Below, piece after piece: positions 47,320 to 60,545 of a stretch of 64,000 bases of DNA. The translations under genes and the position numbers were made by a program. Source of the stretch: Hydractinia symbiolongicarpus (taxonomy: Eukaryota; Cnidaria; Hydrozoa; Anthoathecata; Hydractiniidae); the NCBI RefSeq assembly GCF_029227915.1, contig NC_079887.1, positions 15,311,650 to 15,375,649 on the forward strand, read 5' to 3'. How positions within the stretch are numbered: position 1 is the stretch's first letter; every line of letters starts with the position of its first letter. Below the pieces are notes generated by a model. It searched no databases and was not told the DNA's origin. It worked only from the letters and a program-made list of their open reading frames with translations.

Positions 47320-48516
47320 TAGTTTGAAAGAACATTCAAAAATTACCAGATCATCCAAACTTTTTGTCTTTTTTGTAAGCTATGAAGGTGGTATTGGTAT
47401 CAAGTTTGACCTGCTTGATTGCTACTCCTGCTTCCGAAATGGATAAAAAACCTCACAAGGTCTGTATCTTAAAAGTATAAGAAGAAGAAAAGTAGTTAAA
47501 TGCAAGATAAGAGCACAAGTCTATAAAATTTTAAAAGAAATAGAAACCAAGAAAACAGAAAAAGTTACTGCTCAACTCAAAGCTAAAATAATAATAATAC
47601 TACCATACAACATCCAAACAAACAGAAACAAACAAATAAACAAATAACAAAACACACAAAAATAAAAGCAATAACATTAAAACATAAAAAACTCATGAGA
47701 AATACCTTTTTAGTTCCATTTTAAAAAATTGCTGTCGTTGAAGTAAAAACGAAAAGTTAACTTTAACAGCAGTCAAAATTACCATGTGCTACATAGATTT
47801 TTATTTGTAATAATTAAAAAACCAAGTCAAACAACTGCTTTATATATATAATGTACACGCATGATTAGATATTTGTAAAAGAAGTTTATTTTTTAAGCAA
47901 GTTTCTTAACACTTGTCAAGTAAGATATGTATATATACCCTGGAGTTACTTGACTCACAAGAAATAAGTTTGGATTACTTTCCTTAAAGAGAATCTGAGG
48001 TATAAAATAATTGTGAAAAATTTTTTATAAAGCTCTTTTAGTTTTTAAAATATTTGCATATAATGACTTTTAGATTTGATTATGCTGCACAAATTATGAT
48101 GTCATAACAAATGGCAATTTGAGTAATAGCAAATTTTGACGTTTTCTGTCATCCGTAATTTTAGACCTGTTAAGGGATGTGCATGCAGATGCCAAGTTAT
48201 GGGGTCGTCGTAGTTACGGGGTCATTGTAAGTTATGGGGTCTGTTTTTGTGTGTGTAGTTGTTATTTTATATCACAACACTTCATTATTATATATTATAT
48301 TATATATATTATATATATGAATAATGAATGCATTTGCAACAAATTGACATGGATAAAAATCGTAAGTGGCCTAAGCTCATTTTGTGTTACCTTGTTTATG
48401 TACCCAATGATGACCAATACTACCCTGACCTACTCTGGCCTGATAACAAAATAGTGTTTGTTTTTAGTAGATTTGTGTATTAAACATAAATGAATAATTG
48501 TAACTTCTTTATACAG
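47320..48516. other. Region upstream of recognised TUFM exons
   Basis: Contains A/C-rich low-complexity sequence at about 47570-47680, TA microsatellite at 48285-48320 and no supported exon. The first TUFM exon, with its start codon, should be here or further upstream but could not be identified. A 16-codon candidate ending at a GTAAGT (48179-48226) has the wrong splice phase. Confidence 0.4.
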
Positions 48517-51500
48517 GAGTTTGTCGTGGCTTGAAGGGGTTGTATTCAAGCAAGTTACTGAGGGTGAGTAAGCAAACTTTTTTCAAATGTGAATGTAAAA
48601 AGTGAGCTCTGAATGTTTAATTATTGTTTAAAAACATGTTTAGGCACAACAAGTCCTTCTTGCACAAGGTTTAAATAGTAAGAATTTTATTTGATATTTT
48701 TGTATTTTGTTCTATGTGCATTGATTGTAAATATTTGTTATATCTATATATTATAGATTTTCAAAACCGGTCATATGCAGCTGAAGCAAGTGCAAAAAAG
48801 ACATTTTCCAGAGACAAACCACATGTAAATATTGGTACCATTGGTCACGTTGATCATGGCAAAACTACCTTAACTGCAGCTATAACCAAAGGTAAAACAA
48901 ATATTTTTCTGCAAAGACCTATGTGAAAATGACTGAACAAAAATTTCATTTGTCTCAGAAAACTTGGGGAAAATATTATCATATTGTGGAGATATATTTT
49001 TTATCACAGTTATTAATGCACCAAGCATTGAAAGTTTTTCTGTTATATGTGAGGTTTTTTTACATACTAGATGAGAAGCCTTATCAATGCATCAAACATT
49101 AAAAAGTTGGAATTATATACCATAATGCTTCGAATAAACGCCTCCTTCTATTAAACGCCCTCCTCGAATAGACGTCCCCCAAAAATGTCAAAAAAATTTA
49201 TAAACAGCCCGGGCGTTTATTCGACGCATTACTGTACTTTAATATGGTTTTCAGGTCCAATGTAGATAAGATTTATGAATTGACTGCCTTGCATATTTTA
49301 CAGAATAGAATAAAACCAATTTCATTAGTTCACCTGTACTAGTAAAATTTTCAACCTCATTCTCATTACTGGACCAAAAAAACCTTGTATTTTCCTGGGT
49401 GAAGAATTATTACCTTGATATGTTGTTGCTAACCACTGTAACTTGCTAACCATTGCATGCAATGTCCACTTTTTTCCTGCATATTTTATGGATGGAAAAA
49501 ATTATGACTGGTGACTTTGATAATGAAAAGAATGAAAAAGAATAATTTTTTTATTATTATTCATATCATCTTTTTATGATTTTAAGGGCAATTTAAATTA
49601 TTTAAAATGAAGAAAGTATAGAATTAGGTTTTTTAGATTTTTAGAGTGGGACAGAAAGCTATATCTGAGCAAAAAAAACCTAACCTGTTCTTGATGAAAA
49701 ACCAGGATAACTGCAATTTGTTAAGAAACATTTTGCTGTTAGCTTATTTTACTTACACCTTTTTAACCTTAACCTTTTAGTTCTTGCTGAAGCTGGTGGT
49801 GCTAAATTTAAAAATTATGCTGACATTGACAACGCTCCAGAGGAAAGGGCACGGGGAATTACTATAAATGCTGCACATGTTGAATATGAAACTGAGAATC
49901 GTCACTACGGACACATCGATTGCCCTGGTCATGCAGATTACATTAAGGTACGTTTTGTTGGAGTCATCTTTTTGTAATTATAAATGTTTAAACTAGTTTT
50001 TATTTAAAATAAGTTATGTGATATTGCCTATATTGTACTGATGTTAAGATTCTATTGTAGCTATTTATTTTATTTAGAACATGATAACAGGAGCTGCACA
50101 GATGGACGGAGCCATACTTGTTGTAGCTGCTACTGATGGGCAGATGCCACAAACAAGAGAACATTTGCTGTTAGCTAATCAGGCAGGAACTTAATAAATA
50201 ATGTGTTTGTATACGCTTAAGTTGAGATTTCAACTTGTTTGTTTATCTCTCATTGTTCATATAGGTTGGTGTAAAGAATTTATGTGTTTTTATAAATAAA
50301 GCTGATATGGTGGATGATGAAGAGCTGATGGAATTAGTGAGTATATAGTGTGTGTTTTAATTATATAGTTTCACTAAAGCTTTGTTAATGTTATTGATAT
50401 TGTTAAGTAACAATAATGACTTACTTTGATTGTCTCACTTGATTACTCAGCGGTATCACAAACACAACCAGCAGGAACACAACAACACAACTTGATCCGT
50501 AACACAACAACACAACTGGATATCAACACAACTGCACAACCACTTGAGGCCCCACCAAGAACATTCACTATTGTTTACAGTCTATATTATGGAGACAACA
50601 TATTAATATCAACAGATATTTCCTGCAATAATTGGCTTGTGTATAAGAATGGGAAATTTTAAGTAGTGACTGTTCTTTCACTTTTCTGTATTGCTGAGGT
50701 GCACCAGAATTTCATGGTCAGTTGTCTTTGAGCAAACATTGATCTTGTCACTGAAAGTTAAATCTAAATCCATAGGCATATAACTCATTCAAGAGTATCT
50801 TATTTTAAACTTCGAAATTTATAATTTTAGGTTGAAATGGAAATTCGGGAGTTGTTAACAGAGTATGGCTATGACGGTGACGAAACTCCGGTTATATATG
50901 GCTCTGCTCTGTGTGCTTTGGAAAATAAAAATCCTGAGATGGGGTTGGAAAAAATCAAGGAATTAATTGCTGTGAGTTACATTTGAATCTAACTATTAAT
51001 CACCAAGTAGGTTTGAAAGCTTTTTTTACATAAGCAAAAGTATAATTTACATGAAACTATTTTACTGGATTAAGTCAGGAATCTAGCTTTGTTACAGTTG
51101 GTAAAATAAAGGCAGAAGTTTGACTAGTGTGAATTTATGTTGGCAATTGCCAAAAGCTTATATAAATAAAAAAAAAAAGCTGCTACTTGTGATTTACTAT
51201 TGTTGTTACAATTTAGGCAGTGGATGATCATATTCCCTTACCTGTGCGTGATCTAGACAAGCCATTTTTAATGCCAGTGGAAGATAGTTTTTCTATACCT
51301 GGTCGAGGCACAGTCATTTCTGGAAGCATTGAGCGAGGTGTGATTAAGAAAGGAGACGAGGTTGAATTGATTGGTCATGGCAAAGACGTCATCAAAACAA
51401 CTGCTACAGGTGAGAATAATTCGATATATTTAACATATGGCTTTCATCAAGCCATTATAAGTCCTTGATATTTTGCATTACTTATTACCAGGTTTGGAAA

Positions 51501-52082
51501 TGTTCCACAAATCTTTGGACCAAGGACAAGCTGGTGACAATTTAGGGGCATTAATACGTGGTGTCAAACGGGAGGATGTGAGAAGGGGCATGGTGTTATG
51601 TGCTCCAGGCACTGCGAAAGCATGTGTGAAATGCAGAGCTCAGGTACACATATTTTGTCCTTTGTTTGTTATTGGATAATATGTATGCTTGTTACAATAG
51701 TTCAGAAATTGTTTGCACAGTATATTTTAATAGTTTGCAATGCTTTTTAACGAATCCTTTTTAACGAATCCTTTTGGAAACAACAGCAATCTAGCTTTTT
51801 ACATTTATTTTCGTTCTCTAGGTTTATATATTAAAAAAAGAAGAAGGTGGGCGACACAAGCCATTCGTTTCCAACTACACTCCGCAAATGTATGTTCGAA
51901 CGGGTGACGTAGCATCGATAATTACATTAGATGAAGGAAAAGAATTTGTTATGCCAGGAGAGGATGCAAGTTTTACATTAACTCTCATGCATGCTGTGCC
52001 TTTAGAACAGGGACTTCGTTTTACAATGCGAGAAGGTAGCCGGACAGTTGGTACTGGTGTAGTGACGGAAATTTTAGAGTAA
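48517..52082 (+). CDS. TUFM: Mitochondrial elongation factor Tu (5' end incomplete)
   Basis: Eleven exons recognised: 48517-48563, 48644-48677, 48757-48891, 49781-49947, 50078-50182, 50265-50336, 50831-50971, 51217-51409, 51492-51643 and 51822-52082, with one more 5' exon needed for the start codon (ten listed are certain). The first two encode a basic presequence-like lead ([12 protein letters not shown], then [10 protein letters not shown]). GTPase motifs follow: GHVDHGKTT, the RGITIN switch I, DCPGH and NKAD. Domains 2 and 3 carry [14 protein letters not shown] and [15 protein letters not shown], and the chain ends [10 protein letters not shown]. It delivers aminoacyl-tRNA to mitochondrial ribosomes. 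The intron after 50182 starts with GC instead of GT. The exon at 48517 begins in phase 1 and has an upstream in-frame stop, proving a missing upstream exon. Confidence 0.95.
49118..49236. mobile_element. Foldback MITE in TUFM intron
   Basis: The left end TACCATAATGCTTCGAATAA and the reverse complement of the right end, TACAGTAATGCGTCGAATAA, match closely and both continue into ACGCC. The element is about 119 bases, almost wholly self-complementary, flanked by TA-rich sequence. This fits a Tc1/mariner-type MITE with TA targets; no coding capacity. Confidence 0.75.
50452..50580. repeat. A/C-rich imperfect repeat in TUFM intron
   Basis: AACACAACAACACAACTTGA and AACACAACAACACAACTGGA are direct repeats, followed by further ACACAACTGCACAACC. 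An open frame runs across the intron here but has low-complexity Thr/Gln/Asn composition and is not a gene. Confidence 0.6.
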
Positions 52083-52931
52083 ATTGTGAATTGCTTATCT
52101 TGGCAAAAATATAACAACAGATCAAGTTAAACAACAACTAAAAAATTGTTTTAAAAATGCTGAAATCTGTTTTGTTAGTTGACAATGTAAAACCTCTCAT
52201 TTTTTTGCACTAGATTTATTTTTATTGGTATATTTTGTAAAATTGAAGGTACTATACTGCAGATATTTTATTCCTCCTTTGCTTTTCCATGTTTTTACGA
52301 ATCTCATTATAATCTGGTCTTATATTTTAATGACACTATCATTCTTTGGTAATTTGACTTCTAACAGTTTTACATGATGTTGCAATATTTGCAATGTACG
52401 CTGACTTTATATGTAGTTCTTGTGTTTTTTTTATCTGGGTATAAGCCTGATTTTCTTTGTGGTTTATAAATTTGCTATTAATAATTGCCCAATAAAACAC
52501 ATTTAAAGCTTTTAAACTTTAGGATAATTATTCATAGTCATTTTGTAGTTTTCAACACAATCAGGGATGTGGAAATAATTTTCTGAGGAAACTGAACATA
52601 CTTGACAATAAACAAAACCATCAAATATAATAGATGACTTTAAGTATGCTTTTCTTAAGAAAAAATCTTTTAAATTATCAATCTAATTCAGCTCTACATT
52701 GAGCTAGCAAAAACTGCATATGAGATATATTTTCAAAATATTGAGTGACAAGTCCAAATAAATCTAGCACAACACTTATGTATTGAGTTACATGGTAAGG
52801 TGTGAATATTTGTGGTTGCCCACCTTAGGTTGGAAACCCGGATTAGCAAATAATGCTAAACTATGCTAATGCTATTACAAAACATGGTCTAAACGTAGTA
52901 ATATGTTTTTCTTACTACAGGTTAGCTAATA
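52083..52931. other. TUFM-TRMT44 intergenic segment
   Basis: Holds the TUFM 3' UTR and the TRMT44 promoter. Includes one isolated AATAATTTTCTGAGGAAAC motif at about 52570, a member of the dispersed TTTCCTCA family. A CTTACTACAG acceptor-like site sits 11 bases before the TRMT44 ATG, suggesting a 5' UTR intron. Confidence 0.45.
52491..52496 (+). terminator. Candidate TUFM poly(A) signal
   Basis: AATAAA about 410 bases past the TUFM stop and about 435 bases before the TRMT44 start codon. Position is sensible; support is by hexamer only. Confidence 0.4.
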
Positions 52932-55900
52932 ATGGATTTTCCACTGCTTGGATCAATAAATGTTTCCTGCAAAATTAGTGATCTGATTGATGCTGTCGAC
53001 GTTTGGTGTGTTAAGCCACATGTTGTTAACAGAAGACTTGCTGGTTGTGTTGAGTTATGGAAAGAAGAAGTTACTATAAACAATATTCAAGAAGACTTGG
53101 TAGCAGATATAACCAGACATATTTCTGAATCAATTGAACTTGTCAAACCAGCAAACATAGACAACACACAAAGTGGAATAGATTTGACCGAAACTTTGAG
53201 TGAGAATAATGCATCTGGATTACTAAATCTCTCCACATTACAAAGTGACATCTTTATATACTTGAATTCTTGCATACGTTTCCTGTCAACTGGGAGTATT
53301 GTTAAACTGAAAATCTTGTTTAGAAGGTTATTGCCGCGTCACATTGGCCGGCATTTTGCTACGTATGAAGTTATAGTTTTAACCTGCACAGGTGGTGTGT
53401 TCTTTTTATAAAATTAGTGACTAACACCACACTGCTGCAGCAAAAAAAGATTTTCCTTTTTACACTGCTCAACTGAAAAGTTTTTAATTTATGAATTTGT
53501 TAATGAGGAAAAATTATGATGCTGCAAATTTAAGAAAATAGAAGAAATGTTAACTATTATTTGGCAGAGATGAAATTAAACTTTTGTGCAAGTTGTTCCT
53601 AGCATGCAAACAAATTAATCTGATCTTTAACTTATTGTTTTTTCGGACCTTTAGATTATTAGTCTTGATTAAGAATTCTAGCTTTCCTTCAACTTCGTAA
53701 TCTTTTAATATTTTAATTTTAGATCCTGCAAATGCATCTTAGCTTGCAATATGCATTTAGTATATATGCATATAATTTATGTATATTTTAAAATTAAATA
53801 ATTTTTCTTTTAATTTTAGATTCTGCAGTTGCATCTGTTTCTTTTATGCCTATTTGCACCACTAGAAGTTTGGAGTTGTTGTGCCACAAAACATATTGTA
53901 TACAATTTAACGCTAGAAATTTAAGGTTTGTAGTGCATTTTTTATTTTAAAAACGTACCAATATATGTATTCAATATACACATAATTTTTAATCAATATT
54001 ATGCTTAATACAAAACGCTTGAGATTTCCTAGAAAATATATGGAAAAGCATTTAGCGTGCCAAATTCACTAGAAAGTTTTAGCTTAGTTAGAAGTCAAGT
54101 TGAGGACATTATGCAGTTATCATTTAAAGGTCTTGTGTCCCGGTTTATGTATCTGACAAGCTAATATCGTGATGGTTACTGTACTCCATTAATTATTGGA
54201 ATATTCAACCTAGGTTAGATTATTACACACACAAAGATTTTAATAATGACCCATCACAAAGTGCATTGGTTGTATCGGCATCTTGGCTCAAAGAAACTTT
54301 CATTACAAAGTTAAAAGCATGGGCAGAATCCTCTTTCTCCTCTGATACGCCTTTAAGAAAGGGACAGTCTCTGGCATTGGTAAATATCGAAGAATACACG
54401 CATTTGTACGCAGAACTTAAGCAAAAATATGGACCATATTTTATTCAAGTATGTGATCTGTTTTGTATGTTGTAAGTTGGCATTTGGCTGGAATTCTATT
54501 TTGTTCAATTAGTAATATTTGCTATTCTTGGTTAGATCTGGCCCGAAAGTACTGATCCTTTGAAATTTGTGTATGAAGATATAGCTCTGGCTACCTATTT
54601 ATTGGTAAGAATTTTTGTCATAAGTGTAAGCATGCCACCAGCTCTTTGTTAATCAGTAGAGTTGGAATATTGCTAGTTGTCAACAGTTTAAGGCATGAAA
54701 GTTTAAAAAGCAATATTCCTATATAGCTACGGCTAAATGTTGAGGCAATATTGTCAGCTTGTGCAAAGCTAGCTGTATATTTTGATGATATTAGCGTGTT
54801 TTTTTCTACAGATTCTTTGGAAACAGGAGCGAATGGAGAAAAACATATCAACTATGCAATCATTTGTTGATTTAGGATGTGGTAATGGTTTGTTGGTGCA
54901 CTTGCTGTCAAAGGAGGGTGTAGGTGATACCTAAAGTTTATGAATTCCTAAAGCAGGAGATTTCTTTGTAATTTTCTTTTTGTTATTGTTGCACTATGAG
55001 CATAATGCTTATAAGAATATAAATACTCAAAAGGGAGGAATATATGAGCCGTTGCAAGACAAATTTTCTACATAAATTGAATGATATGGACAGCCAAATG
55101 TAGCATTTGGCCAAATAAAGTTCAATTTTTTTAAACCTTGATATTAAGGCACATCAATAAAATTGCGATTGGAATGGTTAAAGTGTAAATACACACATGC
55201 ACCCAAAACTTGATGCATTTCTTGAAGTATTTCTAATGTTTACAATAAAAGCGAAATTACCTTAATGTTAAAATTTGTAATTAACTGGCGAAATTAGCTG
55301 TTTTAAATCCTAAATGACAACAGTTGTCATAGCAGCACTTTGCCTACAAATGTCGAATACTGACCTTAATTGGGAAATATTGATGTCTGCGTGTTATAAA
55401 TTGCCGTTCATATTTATTATTTGTAGCATCCTGGTCGTGGGATTGACATATCAAAAAGAAAAATATGGAGTTTGTATGGTGATGCAACAACTTTGCAGGT
55501 GGACACATTATGTATATCAAAGCACAATGAGGTGTTATACACAAAATAGAGACATGTTCTTTAATAAATTCAAATAGATTTTCTGTAGAAAGTTCATATT
55601 TTTTTGTATTTTTAAACATCAGGAAGAAGCTATTCAACCTAACGCCTTAACAGTGAAGGAAGACTGGATAATTGGCAATCATTCTGATGAGCTTACACCA
55701 TGGATTCCAGTTATCGCATCAAGGTAAATTTATGTTTACTAAACCTTGTTTTCTACTTTGTTACTGGCTTGTGCTTAAATTTAGTTTGAACTATGAACTG
55801 TGGTGTAAACATGATCATGTTTTAACTTAATCCTGTACAAAAACAGAATCAAAAGCAAACACAATATTGATAGAGGGAAATTATGTCATTCATTATAAAT

Positions 55901-58900
55901 TCAGTTTCTCAATTTACAATCATGTTACGAAAAGTACAAAAATAGCCAGAAGATAATGCAATAAAATCCCATGCAATATTTGGGTTTTAGTGTGTAATTA
56001 CTTTTAAAAGTAACTTCGTTCCTATTCCAAGTTAACCAAAAAAATACACTTGATATTTAGAGTACAGTGTCATGCATTTTTAAATCGCAGATAAAATAGT
56101 GGCTTTAGAGATTGGTGTAACGCATTCTGAAATGTATGGAAGTGATATGAAAATTTAATGACACCTATTACTTTCAAGCCAATGCAAAATGTCATATTAC
56201 AGCCTGCGTGTAATAGCACCATGCCAACATTTTTTTTTTCTCGAAACATTAATCTTCAAGTCCAGTTCTTTACTCTGAACTATCCCTCTCCAATAAAAAA
56301 GTACTCAAGACTTTCTTATAAAAAGTGTGAGTGGTCATGGATTTCATTTACACAAAACTATAACTTCCTTAATTTGTGGAGACAAACCTTACATGTTTCC
56401 TTGTTACATAAACAAGAATTAAATCTAAATTCGGAATGCTATGAATTCAATGCTATAAAGAAAGACACTTCGCAAATTTTGTGAATATACAAAGATTTTT
56501 TAAATTTTGGACCAAATCAGCAAAAATTTAAATCTTGAATTTTGCTGGGGGGTTTTCCACATTGCATTGAAATATGAGACTTTCATTTCCAGCTACATCA
56601 AGTTAGATATTTATCTATTTGTTAGGTCATCTTATAGTACAAGATATTTTGTGCTGCCATGCTGTTTCTTTGATTTTCATACAAAGGTTAGTGTTCAATG
56701 TTAATTTTTTCATAATTTGCATTAACTAAATGAATTAGCTGACAGTCAGTTTCATGTGAATGTTACCATTTTAGTTCCATCGTGTTGACCAGAGGAAACC
56801 TCAGTATGAGTCTTACTTGGACTACATCCTTCATATTGGATTAGATTTAGGATTTACTGTCAAAGCAGATACACTTAGGATACCATCAACGAAAAGGGTA
56901 TATTTTGTTACTTAATTTCTGTATGTTCTAAGTTAATTTAGCAGATCAGAAAAAATTACATTTTGTGGGTATTAAGTTTTGCGAATGATTGTGTGCAAAA
57001 CATTTTGTGGGCGTTGGTTTTTGTGGATGGTGAAACATGTTACCAACTAATGTGAAAAGAAAATCATTTTTCTTAATGAAGCAGTCACACACGTACATTC
57101 ATCATCTTTTTTTATATGACGGCGTTTACCATTTTTTTATTCAAAGTTTTTTTTCACTTTAAAATCCACAAAAATCGCAAAGATTTATACCTAGGAAAAA
57201 TGAATACTTATAAAATTTAAACTAATAAGGTATTTTTTTCTAGTAATCTAGTATTTTTTTGTTCTCTATTATTAAGGTATGTTTTCTAGTAATCTACTTT
57301 ATTTCTATTATTTTTGTTACTTTCCTCGTGTTTGTTTTAAGGTGTGTCAAATAGGGTATGGACGAACATATGTACAGAAAGATTATGACAATATTGAAAC
57401 AGTTATTTCGAAAGTTCTCTCTTCACATTCACATGACATAAACGCTTGCGATGGAAATGATAAAGAATTGTTTAAACCAAGAGTTGTGCTTAATGATCCC
57501 AAAAATTGCACTCATGTTGATTTTGAGGTTAAAGCAATAATAATAAATACAGTCTTTGAGAACTTGCTGCAAAAAGAAAGTGAAATCAAAGAAAAATATA
57601 ACAGTACAAAGATTTCTTCAAAAGGTGTTTCTTGGAAGGACTGGAAAATTGGAGGTAATTTGTTATGTCGTGCAATTCTGTATTAGGAGAAAATTTTCAA
57701 TGTTAAGTTTTTAGCCAGAAAATTATTTATTCTTTTCAGGTTGTATACATCTTAACGAATTAGCAAATTTGTTTGATAGTTCTACTTTGAAAGAACTAAA
57801 GTCACAATGTGGTGGTTTACAAACGTTGCTGAAAAATAACAGACATGTTTTTAAAGGTGAGCTTCGTATTACACATCAATATCCAGTAGACAAACTTATG
57901 TTGAAGTATTTTGTGTTCTGATTTTATAAGTTGCTTTATGGTGTTGTTACATTTAAAAGTTCCATGCTTGCTTTACATGTGCTTGTTTTACTCCAGTGTG
58001 GAACCTTGTCAACATCAACAACTATAAGCTTTAGTAGAAGAAACTTGATAGGCTCCTTGAGGAAGCAATCACACAAGTCATACAGACAGCTTGTGTTCTA
58101 TTTTACCCACACAAGCAATTTTTAACGCAAGCCTATATATTTTTAAAATACGGTGGCAATTATGTCGAAAAATGCTGAGTGTCGACACCAAATAAAAAGG
58201 CTGTGTTTGTATTTTCAATAAAATACCATAACAAAATGACGTTGCAACACGTAACACCAAATTTATACAAAAAATACATTTATTCCAACTATTGAGGTTA
58301 TAATTAGTAGAAATTGGATGCCTATAAAATCGTGGGTATAAGAGGGTGATTGGTCCTATCTCATTAATTATACTAAACTTATCAAAGTAAATGCAACTAA
58401 GGCTAAACCACCATATTACCTTTTTTACAGTTACAGATTTTAGCCAAAAGTACCTTTAGAGTACTGATTTTTGTGGGTAGATAATTTGTTGATCAAAATA
58501 AAAACATGTTACAGGTATTCAATATCTAAAATGACGTAGAGGGCTATCAAATATTTTTAAGAAAATCGATTTTTTGATTAACCGTTCATAGAATTTTACT
58601 TCAAAATTGCCCCTCTTTTTTCGGATAATTTTTTTTTTTTGTTATTACTTTTTGATGAATCCAGACAAATATTTTGCAGGTCTGTAATTTCACGAATATG
58701 GCTAAAATCTGCGAAAAACAAGTAAATTAACGTTCACAAAAATTAGTATCATTAGGGTATTTAAGACATTTGCCTTCAAGTTGGAAAAATTGTGAAAATT
58801 CATTTCCAATGCCTAATTCATCTCCAATACACATAGATATTTTTAAGTTCTGATGGTTTTTATTATTATTTTCCGAGCCCTTTAGGTCTGGAATAACCCC

Positions 58901-59561
58901 AAAAATATTAGACAAAATATTGTGTCAGATTTGTGATAGCTAGTTTATCATTAGCATGAAAAATGTTATCCTGTGCGTTTTTAAAATATATTCTTTTTGT
59001 TCATTAAAATGGATAAGTTTTAGCAAAATTCTGAAAAAATCTGATATATTTCATATATTGGATTAGAATAGATGTGAAAATTGGGGAAAATAGATTCGAC
59101 AGATGGCAAAACTTAACAGAAATGAAACCTTGTGAAATTTTTATACTCATCATTAGGTCAGCATTTATAGCATTTTTAATTTAGCGTTTACTATGGTGGT
59201 TTTGACCAATATCTTATAATTTGTGACCTTAACAACAACAACAAAAATAATAACTTTTAAAATTACCGTGGGCACTTTATGCCTCCACCCTCCCTCCCCC
59301 CACCACCTCAATACGACATAAGGTCCTAAAAAAAACTGATTAATTTTACTTCTAGTTGTTGGTGGTGCGGTATGTTTACGTGATTACCGGAACCCAACAG
59401 ACATGAAACCTTCAAAGAAGTCCTTACAAAAATCGCAAAATAACAAAAAGGATAAATACAAAACGAAATGCTGTTGGTTCTACACTCATCATCCACAGGG
59501 CTGTGTGTTGTCAACAATTGAGTGTAAATATGCTCACGGTGAAGCTGATTGTGTAAGATGA
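52932..59561 (+). CDS. TRMT44: tRNA (uracil-O2-)-methyltransferase TRMT44
   Basis: Twelve exons (52932-53391, 53820-53925, 54214-54448, 54536-54604, 54812-54919, 55427-55498, 55623-55723, 56626-56686, 56775-56897, 57342-57654, 57740-57856 and 59356-59561) splice in phase to 656 residues. The SAM-binding motif I is FVDLGCGNG at 308-316. It is followed by the family blocks GHPGRGIDISKRKIWSLYG, DWIIGNHSDELTPWIPVIAS, YFVLPCCFFDF and LRIPSTKRVC. The C-terminus has a CCCH-type zinc finger (C628, C638, C645, H649; spacing 9-6-3, slightly longer than the usual 8-5-3). The enzyme makes 2'-O-methyluridine at position 44 of tRNA-Ser species in the cytosol. It is shorter than human TRMT44 (about 757). 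The N-terminal 250 residues are weakly conserved; exon 10 has a lineage-specific insertion. Confidence 0.95.
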
Positions 59562-60545
59562 AAATGACTTTCCTTTTAAATATGATATACTATTTTTATT
59601 TATATGGATGAAATTTAGGCCTCTGATCTAACGGAAGACACAATACAATATTTTCTAAGCTTTTTTAAGTAACACTGTTTATTTGATCAGTTTCACCAAA
59701 GTGATAAGAGCAAAAACAACAAAAAAACAAAAGTATAAAATATAAAACAATGATAATAATAGATTTTTCAAACAAACACTAGTTTGGCAGTTGCATTGTT
59801 TATTGCAGTTGCATTTCTTGTTTAATTAGCACTTGCTAAAATGCTTTGCTGCCGTTATATATACTTAAAAAAGGGTGGGTAGTACATTACACTGAAGGGT
59901 GGGTCAAGTCATTTTATTTCAGCTTGTCGTAAATGCTAGTGGCTCAAACGGAAAGTGGCTCAAAAGCAATACTTTTACGTTTATAAACTTACTAGGTGGT
60001 ATCAAAAGTTATTACAAAGCTAAATACCATTTGGATTGTTTTAAAGAATTCATTACAAGGCTCATTTTTACGATCCATAACTACTACCTTTTTTTGCTGT
60101 GAGGTTGAGTTTCAAAAGACGGTGCTAAAAAAAAATGTGTGATTTCATATTTTGCATTGGCAAACTTTCTACAAACTGGAATTGTTAACTGCTTTAAATT
60201 CATACCACAACCTCTTCTTTTTATTCCAAAGTAGTATTTTTTAGTTTGATTTTTCCCTTGTTCTTTGAGGCACAAACGATTTAAGTTTCAATGCTGTAGC
60301 ACAAATAAACCGAAATAAAAGTTTTAATTTTAGTTGAAAAGCATTGGATGTAAGAGTATGTCTACTGGCTCATATTTTTTGTGGTGTTCGTTTGTGGACA
60401 GTAATATTTGAGAATAAGTAATACAAAAATGTGGCCAGTAAAATTACCTGTAGCAGAATTTTTTTTATCTAAGCATATTGTCTATACAATTTATTTGTAT
60501 ATATTCTGGCACCTGAAATAAAATTACCTAGGTGGTTATGAAAGG
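59562..60545. other. TRMT44 3' flank
   Basis: AT-rich sequence downstream of TRMT44. No coding frame or repeat structure of note; open frames of 60-70 codons are not protein-like. Confidence 0.45.

Noticed and set aside
48179-48454. Possible TUFM start exon (MHADAKLWGRRSYGV...)
   Set aside because: The donor at 48227 gives phase 0, but the next TUFM exon needs phase 1, and the peptide is not presequence-like.
50426-50662. 78-codon frame in a TUFM intron
   Set aside because: Derived from an A/C-rich repeat with Thr/Gln runs; TUFM exons on both sides splice cleanly around it.
56158-56484. 108-codon frame in a TRMT44 intron
   Set aside because: No similarity to any family known to me; flanking TRMT44 exons join in phase without it.
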